A stretch of 64,000 nt of DNA from Hydrogenophaga crocea (GTDB taxonomy: Bacteria; Pseudomonadota; Gammaproteobacteria; Burkholderiales; Burkholderiaceae_C). Under the pieces are notes generated by a model, which did not search any database, was not told where the DNA came from, and saw only the letters and a program-made list of their open reading frames with translations. Within the stretch, counting starts at the first letter, position 1, and every line of letters begins with the position of its first letter. The translations under genes and the position numbers were made by a program. Below are positions 36,166 to 46,088 of the stretch, piece by piece. The stretch lies in contig NZ_CP049989.1 of assembly GCF_011388215.1 (NCBI RefSeq), positions 3,782,001 through 3,846,000 of the forward strand, read 5' to 3'.

Positions 36166-37188
36166 TTACTTCTTGGTGTAGATCTGGTCGAACGAGGCGC
36201 CGTCGGCGAAGTGCGCCTTGGCCGCCTTGTCCCAGCCGCCGAAGGCCTGGTCGATGGTGAACAGGTTGAGCTTGGGCAGCTGCTTGGCGTACTTGGCCTG
36301 GGCCTTGGTCGAGACCGGGCGGTAGAAGTTCTTGCCGATGATGTCCTGCGCCTCTTCGGTGTAGAGGTACTCGAGGTAGGCCTGGGCCACGGCGCGCGTG
36401 CCCTTCTTGTCCACGTTCTTGTCGACCACGGTCACCGCCGGCTCGGCCAGGATGGACAGCGAGGGGTAGACGAAGTCGAACTTGGTGCCGAACTCTTTCT
36501 CGAGCAGGTAGGCCTCGTTCTCCCAGGCGATCAGCACGTCGCCCTGGTTGCGCTGGGCGAAGGTGATGGTGGAGCCGCGCGCGCCGGTGTCGAGCACGGG
36601 CACGTTGTTGTAGAGCTTGGCCACGAAGTCCTTGGCCTGGGCGTCGCCGCCGAGCTTGCGCTTGGCGTATTCCCACGCGGCCAGGTAGTTCCAGCGCGCG
36701 CCGCCCGAGGTCTTGGGGTTGGGGGTGATCACCTTGACGTCGGGGCGGATGAGGTCGTCCCAGTCCTTGATGTTCTTGGGGTTGCCCTGGCGCACGGCCA
36801 GCACGATGGTGGAGGTGTAGGGCGAGCTGTTGTGCGGCAGGCGCTTCTGCCAGTCCTTGGGGATCCACTGGCCGTTGGTGTGCAGGGCGTCGGTGTCGCC
36901 GGCCAGGGCCAGGGTGGCGACGTCGGCGTCGAGGCCGTCGATGATGGAGCGGGCCTGCTTGCCCGAGCCGCCGTGGGACTGTTTGATGGTCACGTCCTGG
37001 CCGGTCTTGGCCTTCCACTGCTTGGCAAAGGCCTGGTTGATCTCGACGTAGAGCTCGCGCGTGGGGTCGTAGCTCACGTTGAGCAGGGTCACGGGGGCGG
37101 GCGCCTGGGCCTGGGCGGTGCCCAGGCCGGCGGTGAGCGTGAGGGCGCTCAGGCCCAGGATGTGCAGGAGGTGGCGGCGGGTGCTCAT
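36166..37188 (-). CDS. sbp: Sulfate-binding protein (second copy)
   Basis: A 340-residue periplasmic binding protein with a signal ending in [28 protein letters not shown] and [21 protein letters not shown] are Sbp signatures; the end is [14 protein letters not shown]. It begins the sixteen-gene sulfur unit and has no permease genes of its own family beside it, so it may use CysTWA encoded at 9978-12741. A candidate CysB site is 77 bases upstream. Confidence 0.93.
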   Translation of the reverse strand: MSTRRHLLHILGLSALTLTAGLGTAQAQAPAPVTLLNVSYDPTRELYVEINQAFAKQWKAKTGQDVTIKQSHGGSGKQARSIIDGLDADVATLALAGDTDALHTNGQWIPKDWQKRLPHNSSPYTSTIVLAVRQGNPKNIKDWDDLIRPDVKVITPNPKTSGGARWNYLAAWEYAKRKLGGDAQAKDFVAKLYNNVPVLDTGARGSTITFAQRNQGDVLIAWENEAYLLEKEFGTKFDFVYPSLSILAEPAVTVVDKNVDKKGTRAVAQAYLEYLYTEEAQDIIGKNFYRPVSTKAQAKYAKQLPKLNLFTIDQAFGGWDKAAKAHFADGASFDQIYTKK

Positions 37189-37265
37189 GGGGCGTTCCTT
37201 CGGTGGGGTCCAGCGGGGCTGTGATCGACAAGGCCGCGATGTTCCCGGCAAGGCCCGGGAAAAGG

Positions 37266-37293
37266 AACGAATACGTTGTTGGTTGCTTATGCG
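37266..37293 (-). promoter_or_regulatory. Candidate CysB operator upstream of sbp (copy 2)
   Basis: On the minus strand it begins CGCATAAGCAACCAACAAC and ends TTCGTT, in register with the sites at 13797 and 14451. It ends 77 bases before the start of sbp2. A -10-like GAACAT follows after 21 bases (37239-37244). The TAA stop of the large protein gene upstream (37287-37289) lies within the site. Confidence 0.6.
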
Positions 37294-40200
37294 CGAAACA
37301 TCTGTAGCTCGTCGCCGGCCGGGTTGCCCGCGAGCTCGCCGATCAGCAGCTCGCACAGCGCGACCGTGTCCTGCAGGCGCTCGGAGAGCCGCCGGTCCTT
37401 GGTGGGCGCGGCCTCGCGGCCCATGCGCAGCGCCTGCAGGCGGCGCAGCTCCAGCGCTTCGAGCACCTGCCCGGCGGTGGTCTTCACGCTCACGAGCAGC
37501 GGGGGCCGGCCGTCCGGCCGGGTCTCCCCGGCCGCCGTGTCGCCCAGGCCATCGGCATCGCAGCGCGCCGCGAAGGCCGACACGATCCGGGCACACAGGG
37601 CACTGCGCTGCGGCGCCGGGGCTTCGCGCAGATGCGCCAGGGCGCGCCCGGGCGTGGCCAGGGGGTTGGGGCCGGTCTGGCGCACGCGTTTGACCACCTT
37701 GCGGCCCCAGCGGCGCCAGGGCTGGGGCGTGCCGCCGGGCGGCAGGGCCGGCTGCGCGGGCCCGGGCGCGTCGGGCGTGTCGTCGCGCGTGTCGTCGCGC
37801 AGGCGGTCGCCGATCTGCTTGAGCACATCGCCCAGGCGGGCCAGCCGCGCTGCGCCGGGCGATGGCGAGCCGGCGCCGGCCAGCGCCGGCTCGGGCTGCG
37901 GGGACACGAGGCTGGGGTCGGCCAGCATCTCGAGCAGCAGGGGCCCCCAGGGGCGGGCCAGCAGATCGCCCTCGGCCGGGGACCCGCCCGCGGCCCCCGT
38001 GGCCAGCGCGCCCTGCAGTTGCAGCAGGTCGTGCGGACCGATGAGCTGGTCCTGCAGCCCGTCGCGCACCTCGGCGAGCATGTTGAGCAGCGCGTTGCGC
38101 GTGGCCCGGTCGTTGCGGTTGAGCCAGTCGACGCGCTGATCGGCAGGCCGCAGCATCAGCGCGCCGAGCCAGTCCGAGGCGCGCGCCTTCATGTCCGGCG
38201 ACAGGCGCTGCTGCCAGGCCTGCGACAGCAGCTGCTCCACCCGGTGCGCGATCGCCGAGGGCTGGCGCTGCAGCCGGCCGAACAGGCGCCGGCTCGGGTA
38301 CAGCCGCGCCGGGAAGAAGGCCGCGATGCACTGGCGCGCCGACTGGCGGTGCTGCTCGGGCGTGGCCCACACGCCCAGCCCGCCGAGCAGGTGGGCCAGC
38401 GTGTCGGCCGACATGCCCAGGCACTGCAGCAGCTCGGCCGCGGCGCAGGGGCCGGTGCGGGCGTCGGCGGCGTGCCGGTGCAGGGCCTCGGCCAGGTACT
38501 CGATGGCGAGGAATTCGTTGTCGCGCAGGTGCGCCGCGAGCAGCAGGTGCGGCTCGATCTCGAACTCGGCCTCGTCGACGACCTCGCGCCGCTGCGCGCG
38601 CCAGGCTTCGAACCAGTCCTGCCAGAGCTGCCGCAGCCGCGGCGTCCAGCGCCCGATGCGCTCGGGGTCGTCGCTGTCCATGTCGGCGTAGAAGTCGAGG
38701 ATGGTGTCCACGCCGTGGCGGCGCACGAAGGCCTCGGCCGCCGCGGCGCGCGACTTGAGCTGGTCTTTGTCGTGCTGGCGCTGCAGCGCACGCACCGCGA
38801 CCGAGCCGACGTAGACGGTGCCGTTGAAGCCGCCCGGCAGGCTCACGAAAGGCAGCGCGGCGAGCGAGGCGCCGGCGGTGACGGGCGCCAGCCCGAGCGA
38901 GACCGCGCCGCCGAGGATGGCGGTGACCACGGTGGCGTAGCTCGCCATGCCCTTGGTGCGCCGGATCTTGGCCTGCCCCGTGGCGCGGTGCAGGGTGCGC
39001 AGCGCGCGTTGCTGGGTGGTGATCATGGCGCCGCCCACGGCCCGGTGCAGGGCCCGGGTGTGCGGGTCGTCCAGGTGCGCGCTGTCGCGCAGCAGTTCGG
39101 CCGCGTGGCACAGGCGCTCGGTGGCCGCGCTCTTGGCCGCGCGCGCGTTGATCTGCTCGCGCTTGCCGTCCTTGTTGTCGGCGCGCGCCATGAACCCGAG
39201 CAGGCACTGGCTCACGGCCGACAGGCCGAACAGGCCGAACTGCGCGCCCACGATTTCCACCGCGAGGCCGGCGAGTGCGAGCGCCGTGTGGGCGCTTTCG
39301 ATCGCCGCGCGCGGCAGCTGGATGTGCACGTCGCGCAGGCGTTTGATGTCCTGGTGCGCGAGGCCGTCGAACGGACGGAATGCGTCGGTCCAGGCGCGGC
39401 CGAAGGCCTCGATGGCCTGTTTCAGGTCGCGCTCGAGCGCGAGCAGCGCCTCGGTGCCGGACGGATCGCCGCTGTCTTGCGCCTCGGCCAGCCGCTTCTG
39501 CACCGCCTTGAGTTCGCGCTGCGCGGCCTTGCGCAAGGCCTTGCGGCTGAGCAGGCGGTCCACGCGATCGAACAACTGGTCGACCTCGTCGCCGAGCGTG
39601 AGCATGCGCTGCGCGACGCGCTCGCGTTCGGCTTCGAGCGCCTCGAGCGGGCACTCGACCTCGAGCAGGCCTTCGGGCCCGCGCTGCGCGGCGATGCGGG
39701 CCAGCAGGGCTTCGTGGTGCGCGGTGAGCCCGTCGACCTCGGCGTGCTTCTGCGCCACCGTGGCCGCGGCCTGCTCGATCTGCCGGCGGATGCCCGCGAG
39801 GTAGGGCTGGTGCGAGGCGGGGTAGTAGGCGCGCTCGAAGTTCTCCTGCAGCCGCGTGAGGGCGCGGATCTGGAAGCCGAGCTGGGAAATCAGCGTCGGC
39901 TCGACCGCCTCCCCCAGCGCCTGCGCGGCCTCCAGCGAGCGCAGCCAGGCCTGCTGGCGCACCAGCAGCACGCTGGCGCTCAGGTAGTCGTGCCGGGCGT
40001 GGCGCGCGTCTTTCTCGGCGCTGTAGCCGTCGAACAGCATGCCGATGGTGGCCATGATCGCGAACAGCGCGGCGGCCTCGGGCGATCCGCCGAGGTTGCT
40101 GAGCGCGCGGCCCGCCACGCCCGCGGCCCATTCGCCATAGAAGAAGCCCTTGCCGCCGTCGGTGAGGCCCGCGCGGTGGCTGACCGCGCGCTCGGCCACG

Positions 40201-40634
40201 AGGCCCTCGGGCGTGAGCGCCGGGGCCTCGCGGCCGAACTGGGGGCTGTGTTCGTGCGACAACAGCAGCGCCTTGCGGTGGGTGACGCGGCGCGGCGAGC
40301 GTTGCAGCGAATCGCCGCGCGCGCCGAGGCTGCGTACCACCAGCTTGCGCGGGCTGCCGCTGGGGCTGTCGAGCGAGAGCGGCGGCGACGAGGCCGGGTC
40401 CGACAGGTTCAGCAGCACGCTGCCGCGCGGCGAGGACGAGTCCGACAGCCGCACCAGGGGCTCGTCGCGCGGCGAGACCGGCGCGGTCTGCGATGCCACC
40501 GGTGCGGCGGGCCGCGGTACCTGCCCGCGCCGGCCCACCTGCACGGGCGTGTCGGGCGGCGCCGGGTCGATCAGGCGCAGCAGCGGCACGGTGAAGACCG
40601 TGTCGGCGCGGTCGGCTTTGGCGGTGCGGTTCAT
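37287..40634 (-). CDS. Large chaperone-linked protein, putative type III effector (1115 aa)
   Basis: A 1115-residue protein of unknown function. Residues 1-110 are rich in Ser, Pro and Arg and probably disordered, as in secreted effectors. Conserved blocks shared with the 41213 protein follow: [20 protein letters not shown] near 199, NKDGKREQ near 487, a hydrophobic region near 565-610, [12 protein letters not shown] near 645, GMSADTL near 740 and [11 protein letters not shown] near 985. Helical, probably coiled-coil parts lie between (for example 300-420). The CesT-like gene ends 14 bases before its ATG. No enzyme motif was recognised. It could be a translocated or membrane-inserting protein; no secretion apparatus is in the window. 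Confidence 0.65.
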   Translation of the reverse strand: MNRTAKADRADTVFTVPLLRLIDPAPPDTPVQVGRRGQVPRPAAPVASQTAPVSPRDEPLVRLSDSSSPRGSVLLNLSDPASSPPLSLDSPSGSPRKLVVRSLGARGDSLQRSPRRVTHRKALLLSHEHSPQFGREAPALTPEGLVAERAVSHRAGLTDGGKGFFYGEWAAGVAGRALSNLGGSPEAAALFAIMATIGMLFDGYSAEKDARHARHDYLSASVLLVRQQAWLRSLEAAQALGEAVEPTLISQLGFQIRALTRLQENFERAYYPASHQPYLAGIRRQIEQAAATVAQKHAEVDGLTAHHEALLARIAAQRGPEGLLEVECPLEALEAERERVAQRMLTLGDEVDQLFDRVDRLLSRKALRKAAQRELKAVQKRLAEAQDSGDPSGTEALLALERDLKQAIEAFGRAWTDAFRPFDGLAHQDIKRLRDVHIQLPRAAIESAHTALALAGLAVEIVGAQFGLFGLSAVSQCLLGFMARADNKDGKREQINARAAKSAATERLCHAAELLRDSAHLDDPHTRALHRAVGGAMITTQQRALRTLHRATGQAKIRRTKGMASYATVVTAILGGAVSLGLAPVTAGASLAALPFVSLPGGFNGTVYVGSVAVRALQRQHDKDQLKSRAAAAEAFVRRHGVDTILDFYADMDSDDPERIGRWTPRLRQLWQDWFEAWRAQRREVVDEAEFEIEPHLLLAAHLRDNEFLAIEYLAEALHRHAADARTGPCAAAELLQCLGMSADTLAHLLGGLGVWATPEQHRQSARQCIAAFFPARLYPSRRLFGRLQRQPSAIAHRVEQLLSQAWQQRLSPDMKARASDWLGALMLRPADQRVDWLNRNDRATRNALLNMLAEVRDGLQDQLIGPHDLLQLQGALATGAAGGSPAEGDLLARPWGPLLLEMLADPSLVSPQPEPALAGAGSPSPGAARLARLGDVLKQIGDRLRDDTRDDTPDAPGPAQPALPPGGTPQPWRRWGRKVVKRVRQTGPNPLATPGRALAHLREAPAPQRSALCARIVSAFAARCDADGLGDTAAGETRPDGRPPLLVSVKTTAGQVLEALELRRLQALRMGREAAPTKDRRLSERLQDTVALCELLIGELAGNPAGDELQMFRA

Positions 40635-40648
40635 GGCGGTGGCCTGCC

Positions 40649-41104
40649 TCAGGCGCGCAGCAGCGTGGCGGGCGCCTGGGTCTGCTCGGCCAGCACCTGG
40701 GTGCAGCACTCGATCCAGACCCCCTGCAGGTCGTCGTGCACCTCGACCAGCAAGGTCTTGAGGCCCTGGGCATCGAGCGTGGGCGACGCGGCCAGCGAGG
40801 CCATGCCCACGGTCTGGCCCAGGGCCTCGATCACGCCGAAGCCCAGGCGGTCCGTGCCGCCGGCTTCGCGCCATTGCCAGGCCAGCAGCGCGCGGTACAG
40901 GCGCAGGCGGCTGTCGTCGTCGTCGTCGAGCAGCTCGGGCAGGGGCACGGTGAGTTCAAAACGTTGGGCCTCGGCGTCCCATTCGACATTCACGAGCGTG
41001 TCGCGGATGCGGACCTCGGTGGCGTCTTCGATCACCGTGCTCGGCCGCACCAGGTGTTCGTCGCCCAACGCGATCATGAGCGTGTGCATCTGCGACCGTG
41101 TCAT
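40649..41104 (-). CDS. CesT-like secretion chaperone (copy 1)
   Basis: A 151-residue acidic protein with the architecture of CesT/Tir-type type III chaperones. A beta-rich centre ([19 protein letters not shown]) is followed by the helix [16 protein letters not shown], then [18 protein letters not shown] and the final helix [27 protein letters not shown] seven bases before the ATG fixes the start. It ends 14 bases before the 1115-residue protein, as chaperone genes usually precede their effector. A close paralog lies at 44418. Family assignment rests on pattern, not on a profile search. Confidence 0.65.
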   Translation of the reverse strand: MTRSQMHTLMIALGDEHLVRPSTVIEDATEVRIRDTLVNVEWDAEAQRFELTVPLPELLDDDDDSRLRLYRALLAWQWREAGGTDRLGFGVIEALGQTVGMASLAASPTLDAQGLKTLLVEVHDDLQGVWIECCTQVLAEQTQAPATLLRA

Positions 41105-41212
41105 CGCGGAACCTCCCAGAAGAGGCCGCATGGTCGCAGCGCGCGGATACCCCCAGCCTCATCCGGATGGCTGGTCCGAACTAAGCCGCTCGGTCGGACT
41201 ACTACCGACGTT

Positions 41213-44200
41213 CTAGCGCTCGGGCGCGGGCCCGCGCAGGCGTTCGCGCAGGGCCTGTGTCTGCAGGCTCTGGCGCAGCAGCCGGCTCAGGCGCGCCGTG
41301 GCGCGCAGGCGTTCGATCAGCCGCCGGTGCCGCTCGGGCAGGGGGCCGGCGCCGAGCTCGCTGGCGCGGCGCGTGTGCTCGGCCTGCACGCCCGCCGCGC
41401 TGTCCTCGGCCACGACCTCCACCGCGCGCAGGCTGCGCTCGAGGAGGTCTTCGGGGTCCAACCCCGGGCTGCCGGGCGGTGCATCGGACAGGTGCAGGAA
41501 TTCGAGCAGGATGCGCGCGCACAGGTCCACGCGCTGCTCGGGGCGGTGCTCGCGCCGCAGCAGCGCCAGCGTGCGGGCCGGCGTGGCCAGGGGGTTGGGG
41601 CCGGTCTGGCGCAGCCGCTTGCTCACGCTGTCGGTCTGCCGCCAGGCGCTCCGCTGCAGCTCGCGCACGAGGGCGGCGCTGGTGTGCCGCAGCCGCCAGC
41701 GCTCGGGGTCCAGGCGCCCGCTGGCGCGCTGCGCGCTGGCGCCGGGCCGCCTGCCGAGCCGCGCGTTGGTGGCGCGCTCGTGATCGCGCAGCCGGCGGCC
41801 CGCGGTCTTCATGGCGGCCATCAGCCGGGCCAGCAGCGCCGGGCCGGCCTGGCGCACCGCCGGTGGCGGCGGCAGCCGCAGCGCCACGCTGGTGTGCAGG
41901 GTGCCGGGGTCGGCGAGCAGCTCCAGGCACAGCGGTCCGATGGGCTGGTTGAGCAGCGTGAGGCCGCGCCGGCCCAGGCGCTGCCGCGCCGTGGCGTCGC
42001 CGGCGTCCAGCAGGGCCTGTTGCAGCGCGAACAGCTCCACCGGGCCCACGAAGCGCTGGTGCAGGGCCTCGCGCACCGTCTGCATCCAGGACCGCAGCGC
42101 GGCCAGCACCTCGGGCGGCGCCAGCGTGAGCAGGGCGATGCCGCGCGAAGGCTGGGCATGCAGGGCTTCGAGCAGGCCCAGCACCGCGTGGGCATGGGTC
42201 AGCGGGCGCAGGGCCCCGTGCAGCAGCGCGTCGACCCGGCGCACGATGTGGCGCGGCGAGCCCCGCACGTGGGCCGGCAGGCGGTGGTCGGGAAAGAGCC
42301 GCAGCCCCATGAACGCCGCCACGAGCTGGCGGGTCGAGGCCCGGTGCCGGGCCGGCGTCTCGAAGGCGCCGTGGTGCTGGAGCAGGTGCTTGAGCGTGTC
42401 GGCCGACATGCCCAGTTCACCGAGCAGCTGGGCCGCGGCGCTGCCCTGGCCCTGACCCTGTCGGCGTCCGCGCGCGTGGCGGTGCAGCAGCTCACCCAGC
42501 AGGTTGAGCGCGAGGAAGTCGTTGTCGAGCAGCCGCGCGCAGCCGAGCTCGTCGGGATCGATGTCGCGGAACTGCTGCACCTCGTCGATCAGAGGGTTCG
42601 TGAAATCGTCGGCCCCGTACCAGGCGTGCAGGAGCTGCTGCAGCCGTTGCTGCCAGGCGTGCAGCCGGGCCGGGTCGCGGCTGTCCATGTCGGTGTAGAA
42701 GTCGAGGATGGCGTCGATGCCGAAGCAGCGCACGAAGGCCTGGGCCACCGCGGCCAGGGCCTTGTCGCGGTCCTTGTCGTGCTTGCGCTCCAGCGCGTGC
42801 CAGCCCACGCTCACCAGGTAGGGTCCGCCCACCAGCGCGGCCGGAATGCCCATGAAGGGCAGGGCCGCGCCGCCGGTGCCGAGCGCGATCGCGCCACCCA
42901 CCACGGCGAGCGCGTTCACCAGGTAGCTGAGCTCGCCCTTGGTGCGCCGCGTCTGGGCCTGCCGCGTCGCGCGGTGCAGGGCGGCGAGCGCGCGCTCCTG
43001 GCGCACGATGAAGGCGCCGCAGACCGCCCGGTAGAGCGCCCGCCCGCGCGGGTCTTCGAGCAGCGCGCCGCGCTCGCGCGCCTGCGCGGCCAGGCACAGC
43101 CGGCTCCAGGTGGCTTCCTTGGCGGCCGATGCCCGGCGCTGCTCGCGCTTGCCGTCCTTGTTCTCGCCGCGCGCGATGTAGAGCGAGAACAGGCTGCTCA
43201 GCGCGGTGAGGCCATAGCCGCCGAAGGCCGCGCCGATGAGGTGGGCCGCGAGCGAGGCGATGGTGAGTGCGGTGCTCGAGGCGTCGACCGCGGCCTTGGG
43301 CAGTTGCAGCGCGGCGTCGCGGAAACGCTTGGTCTCGGCATGGCCCATGCCCCGGTAGGGCGAGAACGCGGCTTCGCGCCAGGGCCGCTTGAACGCGTCG
43401 ATCTGCCGCTGCAGCTCGGCCAGTTCGTCGGCCGCGTCGGCGCCGCGCTGCGCGCGCAATTGCCTGTACTGCGCCTTGGCGCGGCGGCGCAGCCGGCGCC
43501 GCGAGAGCAGCCGGTCGACGTCGAGCAGGCGCGGCTGCAAGCCCGCTTCGAGCGCGCCCAGCTCGCGCGTGAGCGCTTCGATGCGCGCCTCCAGCGCGGC
43601 GCGCTCGGCGGGGTCGACCCGCCGGTCGAGATCGCGCGCCAGCGCGAGGCGTTCGCCGGCCAGTCGGTCGAACCGCAGCAGGTCGTCGGCGATGGCGCGC
43701 GCCGACTGCTCGATCTGGGCGCGGATCTGAACCATGTAGGGCAGTTGCCGCCGCGGGTAGTACGCGGTCTCGAAGTTCGCCAGCATGGTTTCGAGCGCGG
43801 CGATGGTGAAGTCGAGCTGCTCGAGTTCCAGCGTTGGTGCGGACCGCGCGGTGTCGCGCGCGCGTTGCCGCAGCGCATGCCGCAGGGCCAGCGCCTGGTG
43901 CAGCAGGATCGATCCCATGAGGTAGTCGTGCCGCGCGCTGCGCGCGTCCTTGATCACGCTGTAGCCGTCGAACAGCAGCGCGGCCACGCTCGCGATGCCG
44001 AACGCCGCCTGGCCCTCGGCGAATCCCAGCGCGGCGCTGAGGCTGCGCGCTTCGAGCGCCAGGCCCCACTGCGTGTAGACGCCGGCCTTGTGCGTGTGCG
44101 TGAGCAGCGCGTGCTGCAGCACGGCGCGCCGGGCCTGGTGGTCCTCGGGCCTGAGCCCCAGCACGGGCCAGGGGTCTTCGTGCTGGGGCAGGTGCGAGAT

Positions 44201-44407
44201 CTGCAGCCGGCTGCGGTCGCTCACGCGCGGCAGGCGCGCCGAGCGCGCGGCCGGACGCGCCGGCAAGGCGCGCGCCGGCTGCAGCGGCGAGGACACGGCC
44301 GATGGCTCGGTGGGCCAGGGGGGCGGCGCAGCGCTGCTGCCCAGGGGCGGGAAATGCGGTTGCGAACGGCTGCGCGGCCGGCCGCTGCCGCCGGTGCTTT
44401 TGTCCAC
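41213..44407 (-). CDS. Large chaperone-linked protein, putative type III effector (1064 aa)
   Basis: A 1064-residue protein, collinear with the one at 37287. It starts with GTG ten bases after the chaperone stop. Residues 1-65 are Pro/Ser/Arg-rich. Shared blocks are LLFDGYSVIKDARSARHDYL near 144, NKDGKREQ near 415, a hydrophobic stretch near 490-530 (VVGGAIALGTGGAALPFMG), LDFYTDMDSRDP near 567, GMSADTL near 666 and [11 protein letters not shown] near 933. A helical, charged part (about 200-330) could form coiled coil. No catalytic signature was found. The cassette is a direct tandem duplicate of 37287-41104. Confidence 0.65.
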   Translation of the reverse strand: MDKSTGGSGRPRSRSQPHFPPLGSSAAPPPWPTEPSAVSSPLQPARALPARPAARSARLPRVSDRSRLQISHLPQHEDPWPVLGLRPEDHQARRAVLQHALLTHTHKAGVYTQWGLALEARSLSAALGFAEGQAAFGIASVAALLFDGYSVIKDARSARHDYLMGSILLHQALALRHALRQRARDTARSAPTLELEQLDFTIAALETMLANFETAYYPRRQLPYMVQIRAQIEQSARAIADDLLRFDRLAGERLALARDLDRRVDPAERAALEARIEALTRELGALEAGLQPRLLDVDRLLSRRRLRRRAKAQYRQLRAQRGADAADELAELQRQIDAFKRPWREAAFSPYRGMGHAETKRFRDAALQLPKAAVDASSTALTIASLAAHLIGAAFGGYGLTALSSLFSLYIARGENKDGKREQRRASAAKEATWSRLCLAAQARERGALLEDPRGRALYRAVCGAFIVRQERALAALHRATRQAQTRRTKGELSYLVNALAVVGGAIALGTGGAALPFMGIPAALVGGPYLVSVGWHALERKHDKDRDKALAAVAQAFVRCFGIDAILDFYTDMDSRDPARLHAWQQRLQQLLHAWYGADDFTNPLIDEVQQFRDIDPDELGCARLLDNDFLALNLLGELLHRHARGRRQGQGQGSAAAQLLGELGMSADTLKHLLQHHGAFETPARHRASTRQLVAAFMGLRLFPDHRLPAHVRGSPRHIVRRVDALLHGALRPLTHAHAVLGLLEALHAQPSRGIALLTLAPPEVLAALRSWMQTVREALHQRFVGPVELFALQQALLDAGDATARQRLGRRGLTLLNQPIGPLCLELLADPGTLHTSVALRLPPPPAVRQAGPALLARLMAAMKTAGRRLRDHERATNARLGRRPGASAQRASGRLDPERWRLRHTSAALVRELQRSAWRQTDSVSKRLRQTGPNPLATPARTLALLRREHRPEQRVDLCARILLEFLHLSDAPPGSPGLDPEDLLERSLRAVEVVAEDSAAGVQAEHTRRASELGAGPLPERHRRLIERLRATARLSRLLRQSLQTQALRERLRGPAPER

Positions 44408-44417
44408 CGGGCGCCGT

Positions 44418-44903
44418 TCAGACCGCGAGCACGGGCCCGGTGGGCACGGCCGCCGCGCAGGCCGTGTCTTCGATCACCTGCGCGCCCAGGCGCACCCAGA
44501 CGGCAAACAGCGCGTCGTGCGCCTGCTCGATGGCCGCGTAGAGCGCCTGGGCGTCGTGCAAGGGCTGCGCCTCGATCGAGGCCAGTCCCACGACGGCGTC
44601 GTCGGTGCCGTGGGGGGTGATGCCGAAGCTCAGGTGGTTCGCGCCCGTGGGCTCGGCCCATTGCCAGGCCAGCAGGGTGCGGTACAGGTGGCAGCGCGCG
44701 GCCTCGCTGCAGCCCGCGTGCAGCGGGTCGGGCAGGGGCACGGTGAGCTCCAGCCGCTGCTCGGGAGCGTTCCATTCGACACAGACCGGGTGCCGGTGCA
44801 CCTCGACCTCGGTGGCGTCTTCGGTGGTGGCGCTGGGGCGGACCGGGTGGGTGTGGGCGAGGTCGCGCAACAGCGCCTGCAGCTCGGCGAAGGTCGCTGG
44901 CAT
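44418..44903 (-). CDS. CesT-like secretion chaperone (copy 2)
   Basis: A 161-residue protein and paralog of the one at 40649. VCVEWNAPEQRLELTVPLPD matches [20 protein letters not shown], and CHLYRTLLAWQWAEPTGANHL matches the same helix. The rest (VGLASIEAQPLHDAQALYAA) follows the CesT layout. CAGGAGA six bases before the ATG supports the start. It lies 10 bases before the GTG of the 1064-residue protein. Confidence 0.65.
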   Translation of the reverse strand: MPATFAELQALLRDLAHTHPVRPSATTEDATEVEVHRHPVCVEWNAPEQRLELTVPLPDPLHAGCSEAARCHLYRTLLAWQWAEPTGANHLSFGITPHGTDDAVVGLASIEAQPLHDAQALYAAIEQAHDALFAVWVRLGAQVIEDTACAAAVPTGPVLAV

Positions 44904-45014
44904 CCAATCTCCTGAAGGGGCGGGCATCGGCGCAGCGCCGACGCGAACAGGCGTGTGTGCACGGTGCCGGGCCGCCGTTCCGGCCCGGGGGCAACCGTGA
45001 TCGAACCGTGTGGC

Positions 45015-45977
45015 TCAGGCGCGCAGCGGAAAGCCCTCGGCGAGCGCCGTGCGCAGCCAGGCCACGAAGGCCGTGACCGCGCGCGGCACGTGGCTCGCGT
45101 AGGGCCGGATGGCGTAGATGCGGTCGCTGAACACCCCCACGGGCTCCCAGGCGTCGAGCACCGTCACGAGCTTGCCCGATTGCAGTGCCGACTGCGCGCT
45201 GAAGTCGGGCAGCAGCGCGATGCCCAGGCCCGCAATGGCGGCGTCGCGCAAGGCCTCGCTGTTGTTGGCGCTGAACGGGCCGGCGACCGGCACCGTGGTG
45301 CGCGGCTCGCGGGCTTTGCCGCGGGCCCGGCCGCGCGGCTCGACGGCCTCGAAGTGCCAGGTGGGCGTGTCCTGGCCGCGCGGGTAGGGCAGGCAGTCGT
45401 GCTGCGCGAGTTCGGCCGGCGTGGCCGGCGTGCCGCGGCGGCGCAGGTAGGCGCGGCTGGCCACCAGCACCGAGCGCGTGTGGCACAGCGTCCAAGCCAC
45501 GTGGGTGTCGGGCGGGGCCGCGGTGTGGCGGATCGCGAGGTCGAAGCCCTCGGTGGCCAGCGGGCGCAGGCGGTCGGACAGGTCGAGCTCGAGGCGCACC
45601 TGCGGGTGCTGGCGCGCGAAATCGGCGATGCGCGGCACGAGCTGCTGGCGCGCGAAGGCGACCGGCGCGGTCACGCGCACGCGGCCTGCCGGCCGCTCGG
45701 CCAGGTCGCGCACGCTGGTGAAGCCCTGGGCGATGCGCTCGAAGGGCTCGCGCAGCTCGTCGACCAGGCGCTGGCCCGCTTCGGTGAGGCGCACGCTGCG
45801 CGTGGTGCGCTGCACCAGCGATACGCCGGCGGCGCGCTCGAGCTCGCTGATGCGCTGGCTCATGGCGGCCTTGCTCACGCCCAGGCGCTGCGCGGCCGCG
45901 GTGTAGCTGCCCTGCTGCGCGAGCACGGTGAGCCAGTGCAGGTGGGCCCAGAGCTGCTCCACTTTTCCGGTGTTCAT
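45015..45977 (-). CDS. LysR-family regulator divergent from mmsA
   Basis: A 320-residue LysR regulator. The helix-turn-helix lies in GSYTAAAQRLGVSKAAMSQRISELER, and RTTRSVRLTEAG is the wing. The effector domain has GRVRVTAPVAFARQQLVP, EGFDLAIRHTAAPPD and a C-terminal GLGIALLPDF. These features place it with the TrpI/GcvA-like CrgA group. It is divergent from mmsA, with a perfect 7-base-arm dyad between them at 45984. It probably controls that operon; the inducer is unknown. Confidence 0.85.
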   Translation of the reverse strand: MNTGKVEQLWAHLHWLTVLAQQGSYTAAAQRLGVSKAAMSQRISELERAAGVSLVQRTTRSVRLTEAGQRLVDELREPFERIAQGFTSVRDLAERPAGRVRVTAPVAFARQQLVPRIADFARQHPQVRLELDLSDRLRPLATEGFDLAIRHTAAPPDTHVAWTLCHTRSVLVASRAYLRRRGTPATPAELAQHDCLPYPRGQDTPTWHFEAVEPRGRARGKAREPRTTVPVAGPFSANNSEALRDAAIAGLGIALLPDFSAQSALQSGKLVTVLDAWEPVGVFSDRIYAIRPYASHVPRAVTAFVAWLRTALAEGFPLRA

Positions 45978-45983
45978 GAGCCT

Positions 45984-46005
45984 ATTGTTCACCAACGCGA
46001 ACAAT
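45984..46005. promoter_or_regulatory. LysR-type operator dyad between the regulator and mmsA
   Basis: ATTGTTC-N8-GAACAAT is a perfect inverted repeat with 7-base arms and contains the T-N11-A type symmetry of LysR boxes. It lies 6 bases upstream of the regulator start and 83 bases before mmsA. It is the only clear dyad in the gap. Confidence 0.6.
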
Positions 46006-46088
46006 GCGTTCAAGCCAGCGGTCTTGGCATGCCGCCAGGCGCTGCCTAGACTGGTCCGATTCCCCCATTCCCCGCACCGGAGCCCCCC

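Noticed and set aside
36166..40773. A 1535-codon open frame running from sbp2 upstream through the large gene
   Set aside because: Only the sbp2 part reads as a real protein; the rest is an Arg/Ala-rich shadow of the 1115-codon gene in another frame.
44967..44988. Hairpin CCGGGCCG-N6-CGGCCCGG after the LysR gene as a terminator
   Set aside because: The stem is good but has no T tract; it may end transcripts through Rho or do nothing.
40635..45014. PIP/hrp-type boxes before the chaperone-like genes
   Set aside because: No TTCG-N16-TTCG pair with correct spacing was found in the two upstream gaps.
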